From Acidobacteriota bacterium (GTDB taxonomy: Bacteria; Actinomycetota; Acidimicrobiia; Acidimicrobiales; SHLQ01), in the NCBI GenBank assembly GCA_022562835.1, contig JADFOM010000104.1, positions 1-8,091 on the forward strand: a DNA stretch of 8,091 nucleotides, in the 5' to 3' direction. The position numbers and the translations under genes were made by a program. Numbering within the stretch: the first letter of the stretch is position 1; the number at the start of each line of letters is the position of its first letter. This document shows positions 1 through 6,190 of this stretch, piece by piece. The notes under the pieces were generated by a model that was given only the letters and a program-made list of their open reading frames with translations, ran no database searches and was not told where the DNA came from.

Positions 1-980
1 AATTTCGCATAGCTCAGCGGTCCGCCGTGGGCGATCTGTTGGGCGATTGGATCGGTTGCCGCTCCGACCACCGCATCGGTGACCCTGAACAGCAAGACCT
101 CAACTCCATCGGCGAGAACCATGAGGGCCAGTACCGCGCCGGGTTCGGCCTGCTCAATCGCGGCGGTCAGAGCCATCAGTGGTCCTGCAGCGCCCGCGTT
201 ACCGATGCTCATCGCAAGATCGGTAGCCAGGACGTCGACGCCGAGCGACCCGCCGACCCTCGACACCGCGCGAGCGTGCACGCCCGCTATCACGAGGCCG
301 TCGACGTCGTCGACCGACATCGCAGCGTTGGACAATGCTCGCTCCCAGGCAGTATTCGCAAGCGGGCGGTATTGGGTTTCGCCGAAGCGTTCCTCCCATT
401 GATGATTCAACGTCGACTCGGGTTCGCGCCAGCGATCGATGAACTCGGCGGTCTCACTCGCTGCGGCGACGAATTCGGCGATCACAGGTTGCGGGCCGCC
501 CGCATCGCCAACCACGATGGCCGCGGCACCGTCGCCACCCGCGGACTCATCCGCGCTGTTGGGGCGTCCAGTGCGCACGCCAGCCGCGACTACGGCGACC
601 GTACCGTTGCTTTCACACGCGCTGCGCAGTGACGCGATGCCCGAGCGCACAGCACCGCCAGCGTCGTGCGCGGGGACCGCAGAATCGAGCCGCAACGCGG
701 CGTGAATAGCCGTCGCATTTGTCTTTTCCAGATAGGCGGGTTCCGCTGTCGCGAACCACAACGCGTCGAGGGCGATGCTCGACCCCAGCAATGCTCGACG
801 TGTCGCCTCGAACCCCATCGTCGTTGTATCTTCGTCGAACGAGGCGACGCTGCGTTGGCCCTTGGCCGGTGCAGCGCCAGTGAACTCGGAGATGGCTGAG
901 CGATCGAGGCGTCGAAACGGAACGTACGCGGAAACGGCAAGGATCCCGCGCTCGGAGTTGGACCGATTCGAAGAAGTCAT
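1..980 (-). CDS. HMG-CoA synthase/KAS III-like thiolase-fold protein, N-terminal part (runs off left edge)
   Basis: An uninterrupted minus-strand frame runs from the ATG at 980 to the window edge (326 codons, no stop), so the C-terminus is missing. The protein resembles the bacterial hydroxymethylglutaryl-CoA-synthase-like family often fused to or encoded beside a DUF35 zinc-ribbon/OB-fold. Visible family features are DEDTTTMGFEA (50-60), GGDGAAA (148-154), the WEERFGE stretch near 195-201, a possible active-site histidine in GVHARA (H235), and a GNAGAAGPL segment (260-268) matching the thiolase-fold Asn/Gly loop. At the nucleophile position, where relatives have Cys, the sequence reads HDAGGAVRSG (105-114), with Val at 111. 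Classical condensation chemistry is therefore doubtful, and a structural or non-condensing role with an OB-fold partner is possible. There is no strong Shine-Dalgarno site; TATCTT lies 6 bases before the ATG, suggesting a leaderless message. The family call is fairly secure; the substrate is unknown. Confidence 0.8.
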   Translation of the reverse strand, partial: MTSSNRSNSERGILAVSAYVPFRRLDRSAISEFTGAAPAKGQRSVASFDEDTTTMGFEATRRALLGSSIALDALWFATAEPAYLEKTNATAIHAALRLDSAVPAHDAGGAVRSGIASLRSACESNGTVAVVAAGVRTGRPNSADESAGGDGAAAIVVGDAGGPQPVIAEFVAAASETAEFIDRWREPESTLNHQWEERFGETQYRPLANTAWERALSNAAMSVDDVDGLVIAGVHARAVSRVGGSLGVDVLATDLAMSIGNAGAAGPLMALTAAIEQAEPGAVLALMVLADGVEVLLFRVTDAVVGAATDPIAQQIAHGGPLSYAK

Positions 981-986
981 GTCCTC

Positions 987-992
987 AAGATA
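987..992 (-). promoter_or_regulatory. -10 hexamer for a probable leaderless transcript of the HMG-CoA-synthase-like gene
   Basis: On the minus strand TATCTT (992 to 987) fits the actinobacterial TANNNT -10 pattern and ends 6 bases before the ATG at 980, so transcription would begin at or next to the start codon. A GAGG lies between them but only 2 bases from the ATG, too close for a normal ribosome-binding site. I see no convincing -35 element. Confidence 0.4.
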
Positions 993-1109
993 CAGACTGA
1001 GCTGCGTCGGGCTGCACGCGCCTTGGAAGTGCAACGGACAGATCGAGTACTCGCCGCGCAACGCGGATCGGACCTACTGCACCTTCTATGAGGCCCACCG
1101 TCGATCGTC

Positions 1110-1115
1110 TATGCT
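1110..1115 (+). promoter_or_regulatory. -10 hexamer for a probable leaderless transcript of the UvrD-like helicase
   Basis: TATGCT matches TANNNT and is followed by exactly 7 bases (CGAACAC) before the ATG at 1123. No purine-rich ribosome-binding site precedes that ATG. This spacing puts the transcription start on the A of the ATG and is the main reason for choosing 1123 over the in-frame ATG at 1111, which lies inside the hexamer. No clear -35 element is seen. Confidence 0.5.
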
Positions 1116-1122
1116 CGAACAC

Positions 1123-3219
1123 ATGTTCGCACCATCAGCAGAAGATCTATCTACCGACGCAGGCCAAGACGACGAGCCACCATGGGCGCGCGGCCTAAAT
1201 CAAGCGCAACGCTCGGCGGTCTGTCATGGCGATGACCCGCTCTTGATCATCGCGGGAGCTGGCACTGGAAAGACACGCACACTCGCTCATCGAGTCGCTC
1301 GTCTGATCGACGACGGCGCATCTCCGGACCGCATCTTGTTGTTGACGTTCACCCGTCGCGCCGCGGCAGAGATGACCAGCCGTGTGGGCGGACTCCTCGA
1401 CGCATCGGCCGCCCGCCACCTTTGGAGTGGCACATTTCATTCGGTCGCGAATCGCTTGCTGAGATGCTTTTCTGCCAACGCAGGCCTCTCGCCGGACTTC
1501 ACGGTCATGGATCCTGCCGATGCGGCCGACCTGCTCGGCGCGTTGCGTAGTCAACTCGACTTGCCCGTCACCCAGAAGCGGTTTCCTCGCAAGGAAACGA
1601 CGCTGGCGATCTGGTCGCGACTGGTCAACCGACAGATGCCGCTCAGCGACATTCTCGAGAACGACTTTCCCTGGTGCTCCGCGCACGAGGACGCACTGCG
1701 CGAGTTGTTCATTGCATACACCGATCGAAAACGTTCGCTGCGGGTGCTCGATTTTGACGATCTGTTGTTACATGCGCGGGCACTTGCCGCGGCGCCAGAC
1801 GCCGGGGCTGGCGTACGTGCCAAATTCGATCATGTCCTCGTCGACGAGTACCAGGACACAAATGCGTTACAGGTCGATTTCGTCGAAGCGTTGCTCTCAA
1901 ATGGCCATGGTCTCACCGTCGTCGGTGATGATGCTCAGGCGATCTATGGCTTCCGTGGCGCTGAGGTCACTCATCTGTGGGAATTCACCGATCGCTTCGA
2001 GGGAGCCAGCAGGGTCGTGCTCGACGAGAACTACCGGTCCACTACCGAGATCCTTGCAGTAGCGAACGAGGTTGTTGCCGCGAGCGAGACGTTGTTGCCC
2101 AAGCAGCTGCGAGCCGTGCGCGGCGACGGCGTCACACCGGTATTGGTGACCTGTGATGACGAGGCGGACGAGGCGGTCGCCGTGTGTGATCGAATTCTCG
2201 ATCTGCGCGAACAAGACGTCGACCTTCGAGACCAAGCGGTGCTGTTCCGCGCCGGCCATCACAGCGAGGCCCTCGAACTCGAACTAGCCCGCCGCGACAT
2301 TCCCTTCGTCAAGTACGGCGGGCTCGCATACTTGGAGTCGGCCCACGTCAAGGACCTCGTCGCCATGTTGCGATTGGCCGAGAACCCCCTCGACGAGCTC
2401 GCCTGGCATCGCACCCTGTCGTTGTTCCCCGGTGTCGGTCCGGTCAGATTACGACTGCTGCTCGACCATCTCGGGTTTGGTTCAGACACCGAAGAAATCG
2501 AACCAGCCGCGGTACGCGCCGCACTTGGAGATGACGAGATCTGGTCGCCCAAGGTTTCGCTCGAGGCCTTTGCGATGTTCCAGACAGCGCTCGCGCACTG
2601 CTGGTCGATGCCCGCCCCGCCGGTCGCCGAGCAGATCGAGCAGTTCGTCGATGTCTGCGAGCTGTTGTTCGTGCACCGGTATGACAACGCGACCGACCGG
2701 CTCGCTGATCTGACACATCTAGCCCGGACCGCCGACGATCGCCCCCGCAACGAGTTCCTGACCGAGCTCACGCTAGAGCCACCGTCAGCGACCAGTGAGT
2801 TGGCGGGGGCACCACATCTCGACGACGACTGGCTGACCCTGTCGACGGTGCATTCGGCAAAGGGGGCCGAATGGTCAGCCGTGCATCTGATTCACGCGGC
2901 AGACGGCAACTTTCCATCCGACATGGCATTGACCGATGCCGATGGCCTAGAGGAGGAGCGCCGATTGCTGTACGTGGCGCTGACCCGAGCGAAAGACACG
3001 CTCGCGGTCTCGTTTCCATTGCGCTATCACGTGACCAAGTCACTGTCGGACCGTCGTCACGTGTACGCGCAGCTCAGCCGTTTCATCGATCCGTTGACCG
3101 ATCGTTTCGAGCCGCTCGTCACCGAGGCTCACGACACGCAGACCACGATCTCAGAAACTTCATCGGTCACGACCACCGACGAAGTCGAAAACTTCGTCCA
3201 CGGCCTGCTCTCTCGCTGA
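1123..3219 (+). CDS. UvrD/Rep-family superfamily 1A DNA helicase
   Basis: This 698-residue protein should be an ATP-driven 3'-to-5' DNA translocase of the UvrD/PcrA/Rep group, acting in repair or replication-fork maintenance. All helicase motifs are present in order: Q-motif LNQAQ (25-29), Walker A AGAGTGKT (44-51), motif Ia TFTRRAAAEM (75-84), GTFHS, motif II DEYQD (241-245), motif III GDDAQAIYGFRG (268-279), motif IV NYRS (303-306), motif V HSAKGAEW (577-584) and motif VI with Arg finger R622. A helix-hairpin-helix-like GVGP (437-440) lies in the 2B region. The C-terminus is short, acidic and Ser/Thr-rich, with no nuclease or RNA-polymerase-binding domain that I recognise. The length is typical of smaller UvrD-like actinobacterial helicases. 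The frame stays open upstream to 775, but that part would run antisense through the neighbouring gene, so I start at 1123. It is divergent from the HMG-CoA-synthase-like gene and probably monocistronic. The family is certain; the specific paralog is not assigned. Confidence 0.93.
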   Translation: MFAPSAEDLSTDAGQDDEPPWARGLNQAQRSAVCHGDDPLLIIAGAGTGKTRTLAHRVARLIDDGASPDRILLLTFTRRAAAEMTSRVGGLLDASAARHLWSGTFHSVANRLLRCFSANAGLSPDFTVMDPADAADLLGALRSQLDLPVTQKRFPRKETTLAIWSRLVNRQMPLSDILENDFPWCSAHEDALRELFIAYTDRKRSLRVLDFDDLLLHARALAAAPDAGAGVRAKFDHVLVDEYQDTNALQVDFVEALLSNGHGLTVVGDDAQAIYGFRGAEVTHLWEFTDRFEGASRVVLDENYRSTTEILAVANEVVAASETLLPKQLRAVRGDGVTPVLVTCDDEADEAVAVCDRILDLREQDVDLRDQAVLFRAGHHSEALELELARRDIPFVKYGGLAYLESAHVKDLVAMLRLAENPLDELAWHRTLSLFPGVGPVRLRLLLDHLGFGSDTEEIEPAAVRAALGDDEIWSPKVSLEAFAMFQTALAHCWSMPAPPVAEQIEQFVDVCELLFVHRYDNATDRLADLTHLARTADDRPRNEFLTELTLEPPSATSELAGAPHLDDDWLTLSTVHSAKGAEWSAVHLIHAADGNFPSDMALTDADGLEEERRLLYVALTRAKDTLAVSFPLRYHVTKSLSDRRHVYAQLSRFIDPLTDRFEPLVTEAHDTQTTISETSSVTTTDEVENFVHGLLSR

Positions 3220-3283
3220 CTTTCTGTTTTTCTGACCCCTAGAGCGCCCAAAACGGCATCCCAGCGGTCAGAAAAACCGAAAG
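3220..3283. terminator. Large inverted repeat between convergent genes, probable bidirectional terminator
   Basis: Two 18-base arms (3220-3237 and 3266-3283) are inverted copies matching at 17 of 18 positions and separated by 28 bases. The left arm begins directly after the helicase TGA. Each arm carries a T5 or A5 run, so either strand presents a stem followed by or containing U-rich sequence. The amidase gene ends at 3296 from the other side, so one structure could stop both transcripts. The stem is AT-rich and the loop long, unlike a textbook GC-rich terminator. GCGCCC in the loop (3244-3249) is also complementary to GGGCGC at 3287-3292, which could form a pseudoknot. Confidence 0.6.
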
Positions 3284-3295
3284 ACAGGGCGCAGG

Positions 3296-4231
3296 TCAGC
3301 CGAGGGGAGGATCGATGCAGTTTTCGGTGCCGCCAGTGCCGGTGGAGTTCGGATCTATGAAGTGCGCCGTAAACCCACTGCCAGCATCCGATGTCAACAA
3401 CCATCGCAGCACTCCGTCAGCGATCGCTTGTGCCTCGGCCTGCTGCACCGACGGTCGGGCCAGGTTGACGGCCTCCGCATAGTTCGACAGATATCCCGCC
3501 TCGGTGATGACCGACGGAATGTTCGGCGAGTACCGATGGATCCCGTAAAGATCCGATCCCGGATAGCGCAGTCTCGATGTCACACCTTTGGAGGTACCCA
3601 CCCACGCCACGTTGTATCGGCTAAAGCTGTTCTTCAACTCCTCGTAGAGAATGCCGCCTGCACGTTTTGCCTGCGCTGAGTTGTGTTGGTAGTACGCCTC
3701 GATCCCCGGTGTCGACTGACGTCTCACCGCTCCACCGTTGTGGTGAATCGAGATGAACAGGTCCGCCTCAAGCGCCTCGGCGATCTCGGCTCGAGTCCGC
3801 AACGGCACACGCAGATCCGACGTTCGGGTGAGCTGCACGACAAGACCTGAGCGTTCAAGAATCTGCTCAACCCGCAACGCAACAGACAGGTTGAGGTTCT
3901 TCTCGACGAGCCCATTGCCACCTACCGACCCCGACTCAGAACCACCGTGTCCCGCATCGACCACCACGTGAGCGCCCGGCACGAAGGTCCCTCGCGCAAT
4001 GACTTTCTGCCGAAAACACGGTGTACGGATAAGCCAACCGCTGGATCGAGTTTCGATGACTGGGACCACGACGCCGGTCGGCGTCACGACCGCCCCTCGC
4101 TTGGCGGTAGGCACTGCGGAGTGGCCGACGATCACGGTGCGACATCCGAGCGAAACATTGGGGCCCTTGCCCGACGCGTCAATCCCATAAACACAGACTT
4201 TGCGCAGCCCGGCGCGCAGCTTTATCGCCAC
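3296..4231 (-). CDS. N-acetylmuramoyl-L-alanine amidase (Amidase_3), catalytic part of a frameshifted gene
   Basis: This frame holds a complete zinc-dependent Amidase_3 domain that cleaves the amide bond between N-acetylmuramic acid and the peptide stem of peptidoglycan. The catalytic set is visible: zinc His in VDAGHGG (codon 3949-3947), zinc Glu in LVEKNLN (3904-3902), zinc His in SIHHNG (3745-3743), and catalytic Glu in ITEAGYLSN (3502-3500). It is preceded by a VTPTGV/TPC linker common before such domains in Actinomycetota. The nominal start is a GTG at 4231 overlapping the stop of the upstream frame by 10 bases. I do not think this is a true start: the frame continues upstream as HGFSV and completes the second repeat module of the upstream fragment, and alone the product would have no signal peptide. 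Numbered in the joined protein the catalytic residues would be H311, E326, H379 and E460. Function is near certain; whether it is expressed from this allele is not. Confidence 0.9.
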   Translation of the reverse strand: MAIKLRAGLRKVCVYGIDASGKGPNVSLGCRTVIVGHSAVPTAKRGAVVTPTGVVVPVIETRSSGWLIRTPCFRQKVIARGTFVPGAHVVVDAGHGGSESGSVGGNGLVEKNLNLSVALRVEQILERSGLVVQLTRTSDLRVPLRTRAEIAEALEADLFISIHHNGGAVRRQSTPGIEAYYQHNSAQAKRAGGILYEELKNSFSRYNVAWVGTSKGVTSRLRYPGSDLYGIHRYSPNIPSVITEAGYLSNYAEAVNLARPSVQQAEAQAIADGVLRWLLTSDAGSGFTAHFIDPNSTGTGGTENCIDPPLG

Positions 4232-4752
4232 GCTGAAGCCATGACGCCGCCCACGTGATGGACGCGGGCCACGTCATCACGCACCCCGTCGGCACGCACC
4301 CCGACGACCTTGGCACCTGCGTACACGTGCACGTTTATTGAACGCTTCGTGTCGAGATCGAAGGCCCAACCGCTGACTCTCACCCCGCGCTTCGTGCCGC
4401 GCACCGCATCGATAGTTCCTTTGACGCGATGATTGTTGGAGGGGGGTGTTGGCCGCTCAACCTTGCCATAGGGCCGACAGGCGACCGGTCGATTGTGACC
4501 TTCGCCGACGTTGATCGCCCATGCGCATACGGTTCCCGAGCGTGGCGCTTCGAGTCGCTTGTCGAAGCCGTGCCGCGCTCCGTTGCGGTGGCGCGCAGCG
4601 ACGTCGAGCCGACTGCGTCTTGCGTTGGTTGAACCGACCAAGACTCCATCGACGTAGAAGTGCACCTTCACAGGATCCGCAGTGTCGGGATCCATAGCCC
4701 AGCCCGCGACGCGGAGCTTCCCGCTATTGAAGTCCGCTTTGTCGAGTGCACC
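4139..4752 (-). repeat. Tandem pair of ~93-residue secreted modules in the amidase
   Basis: Copy 1 is encoded at 4752-4474 and copy 2 at 4419-4139 (crossing the frameshift). Shared landmarks are GW (59-60 and 170-171), D.DT (63-66 and 174-177), DVA (92-94 and 202-204), HGF (103-105 and 213-215), VC (117-118 and 228-229) and a final CR (134-135 and 246-247). The two cysteines per copy probably form a disulfide after export. I recall similar modules in secreted actinobacterial hydrolases but cannot assign a named domain. The copies are divergent in sequence, so this is an old protein-level duplication, not a recent DNA repeat. Confidence 0.7.
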
Positions 4753-4878
4753 AAACGGAATGTGAGGTGACGGACCCGCTGCCTCTGCGTCGGACCTGAT
4801 CAGTCCCAGCGAGCCAATGACCGACACAATGACCACAACTGCAATCGTGCGAAGGGAAATAGGGCTGATATGCGACAC
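4222..4878 (-). CDS. Signal peptide and repeat modules of the same amidase, 5' part of the frameshifted gene
   Basis: This fragment starts at GTG 4878 and stops at TAA 4224-4222. Residues 1-34 form a Sec signal peptide: R10, a hydrophobic core rich in Val/Ile (12-27), and an AEAA cleavage region near 31-34. The rest contains two tandem modules (about 43-135, and 154 onward) sharing a VxGWAxDxDT core, a V(H)xYxxG strand and a DVA...HGF motif. The second module is cut short: after VHHVGG (residue 211) the frame runs into seven to nine unrelated residues and the stop, while its expected continuation lies in the overlapping frame. I read it as the N-terminal part of the amidase, not an independent gene. 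The modules probably bind cell-wall or surface polymers, which is inference. The start is favoured because it gives a complete signal peptide; there is only a weak ribosome-binding site (GAAAG). Confidence 0.75.
   Translation of the reverse strand: MSHISPISLRTIAVVVIVSVIGSLGLIRSDAEAAGPSPHIPFGALDKADFNSGKLRVAGWAMDPDTADPVKVHFYVDGVLVGSTNARRSRLDVAARHRNGARHGFDKRLEAPRSGTVCAWAINVGEGHNRPVACRPYGKVERPTPPSNNHRVKGTIDAVRGTKRGVRVSGWAFDLDTKRSINVHVYAGAKVVGVRADGVRDDVARVHHVGGVMASAWR
4240..4254 (-). other. Frameshift junction within the amidase gene
   Basis: In the minus-strand reading GTG GGC GGC GT/CAT GGC TTC, the upstream frame reads VGGVMA and then stops at 4222, while the shifted frame reads HGFSVAIKL and continues into the amidase. 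Adding one base after GT gives VGGxHGF, which aligns with NGARHGF of the first module, and the distance from the DV aspartate to the HGF histidine becomes 11 residues in both modules. No slippery heptamer suited to programmed -1 shifting is seen. A one-base deletion, real or from sequencing or assembly, is the simplest explanation. Confidence 0.8.
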
Positions 4879-4911
4879 GGTGGGCTTTCGTCGAGCGGAC
4901 GTCAGCGTGCG

Positions 4912-4940
4912 ACGCTACTGCCAAGTACCGCGAATGGAAA
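4912..4940 (-). promoter_or_regulatory. Candidate promoter of the amidase gene
   Basis: On the minus strand TTTCCA (4940-4935) lies 17 bases upstream of TAGCGT (4917-4912), about 33 bases before the GTG start. A short dyad AGCGT-GCG-ACGCT (4904-4916) overlaps the -10 hexamer and could be an operator or a leader hairpin. Matches to consensus are only partial. Confidence 0.3.
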
Positions 4941-5041
4941 GATCGCCCCCGGGCTTTGCGACTCGATGGTCGCCGTAGACCTCGTGCCCTACCATTCGCT
5001 CCACTGACGAACATGCAACCCGATCGACCGAGGAGGCGGCC

Positions 5042-6061
5042 ATGCGAGTCCTGGTGACAGGCGCAACCGGCTTCATCGGCGCGCACACCGTCGACGCTCT
5101 CAACCGCGGCGGTCATGAGATCGAAGTGTTCGTGCGCGACAAGGCCAAACTCGACGCCGCGCTCGAGCCATTCGAGGCCAGACCCGTAGCGGTGCACGTC
5201 GGCGATTTCGCAGATGGCGCAGCGATCACGAACGCTCTCGATGGATGCGACGCGGTCATCCACTGCGCCGCGAAGGTGTCTCTCGATTCATCCGACGCAG
5301 AATCGATGATCGAGACCAATCTGCGCGGCACCCGCAACGTTCTTGGCTCTGCGGTAGCGGCCGGCATCGACCCGATCGTGCACCTGTCGTCGATCACTGC
5401 GGTCTACCCACCATCGGGGCACTCCATATCGCCGGACGATCCAGTGACCGAGGGTTTAAGCGCCTACGGACGCAGCAAGGCCCAATGCGAGACCTATGCG
5501 CGATCGCTCCAGGCCGACGGCCACCCCGTCGTCATCTTCTATCCGGGCGGGGTTCTTGGTCCGCACTGCGCTGGCAGCTACGAGATGCTCGACGGTATAC
5601 GGACGATGTTCGGATCGCCGATGTTGCCGATCCCGCGCGGTGGTCACACGACGATCATCGATGTGCGCGATCTTGCCGAAGTGATCGCGAGAACAATCGA
5701 GCCAGGCCTTGGTCCAAGGCGCTTCATGGCCGGGGGTCGCTGGACCTCGTTCCAACACTGGATCGATCTGCTAGCCCAGACGAGTGGGAGATCGTTTCGC
5801 ACGCCGGCACTTCCCGGCATTGTTCTACGCGGGTTCGGCCGCATGGCCGAGCAGTATGCATCACTGCGCGGCAGCGAACCGATAATGACCTATGAGCAGT
5901 CCGTCATCATGACAAGGGCTGCGCCTTGCGATGACTCTGCGATCTTTGAACAACTCGATGCGGTCTATCGACCGCTCCAGGAGACGATCGAGGATGTGGT
6001 CCGTTGGGCGGTCAAGACGGGCCGGATTCCGGTCGACTCCGCGCCACGACTCGCCGACTGA
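5042..6061 (+). CDS. NAD(P)-dependent extended-SDR epimerase/reductase
   Basis: This 339-residue protein belongs to the extended short-chain dehydrogenase family (NAD-dependent epimerase/dehydratase), closest in feel to the dihydroflavonol-reductase and 3-beta-hydroxysteroid-dehydrogenase branch. The nucleotide-binding motif TGATGFIG is at 6-13, and an Arg after the second strand (R32 in VFVRD) favours NADP(H). HCAAKV follows near 90. The catalytic set is the SSIT segment (116-119), Y142 and K146 in YGRSK. FYPGGVLGP and a C-terminal substrate region complete the fold, and the length is typical. There are no membrane segments, so it is probably cytosolic and reduces or oxidises a sugar, sterol or other alcohol/ketone; the substrate cannot be read from sequence. 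The start is well supported by AGGAGG at 5031-5036, 5 bases from the ATG. A TACCAT at 4990-4995 may be its -10. It is divergent from the amidase and followed 129 bases later by another SDR gene on the same strand. Confidence 0.9.
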   Translation: MRVLVTGATGFIGAHTVDALNRGGHEIEVFVRDKAKLDAALEPFEARPVAVHVGDFADGAAITNALDGCDAVIHCAAKVSLDSSDAESMIETNLRGTRNVLGSAVAAGIDPIVHLSSITAVYPPSGHSISPDDPVTEGLSAYGRSKAQCETYARSLQADGHPVVIFYPGGVLGPHCAGSYEMLDGIRTMFGSPMLPIPRGGHTTIIDVRDLAEVIARTIEPGLGPRRFMAGGRWTSFQHWIDLLAQTSGRSFRTPALPGIVLRGFGRMAEQYASLRGSEPIMTYEQSVIMTRAAPCDDSAIFEQLDAVYRPLQETIEDVVRWAVKTGRIPVDSAPRLAD

Positions 6062-6155
6062 CCATCATGGGTCATCCCGTCCTCGTCCCCCACCCCAGCA
6101 TCGGAGGTCGGTTGCCGGCGCGACCCGCGGCTTCGTCGCCGAACATAACGGCCGC

Positions 6156-6161
6156 TACAGT
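6156..6161 (+). promoter_or_regulatory. Candidate -10 of the MFE-2-like SDR gene
   Basis: TACAGT fits TANNNT and lies in the 129-base gap after the epimerase gene, with a weak TTCGTC 18 bases upstream. A five-base hairpin GTCGG-TCG-CCGAC (6160-6172) directly precedes the ribosome-binding site. The gap and these signals suggest the second SDR can be transcribed on its own, though readthrough from the epimerase gene is possible. The rest of 6062-6190 shows nothing I can name. Confidence 0.25.
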
Positions 6162-6190
6162 CGGTCGCCGACCAGAGGAGCGTTGCAGAA

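Noticed and set aside
27..705. Plus-strand open frames across the first 700 bases
   Set aside because: They have low-complexity Arg/Ala-rich translations with no family features and lie antisense to a clear thiolase-fold gene. Such shadows are expected in GC-rich DNA.
775..1122. Upstream extension of the helicase frame to an earlier ATG, including ATG 979 or 775
   Set aside because: From 775 it would overlap the 5' end of the opposite-strand HMG-CoA-synthase-like gene. The extra residues do not resemble helicase sequence, and the -10 hexamer sits 7 bases before the ATG at 1123.
4222..4231. Translational coupling with the amidase starting at GTG 4231 as a separate protein
   Set aside because: It would make an amidase without a signal peptide and leave a repeat module cut in half. 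The sequence before the GTG continues the module in frame.
4222..4260. Programmed -1 ribosomal frameshifting in the amidase
   Set aside because: The site GTG GGC GGC GTC lacks a slippery heptamer that would allow tandem re-pairing, and I saw no clear downstream stem. A one-base deletion or sequence error is simpler, though not proven.
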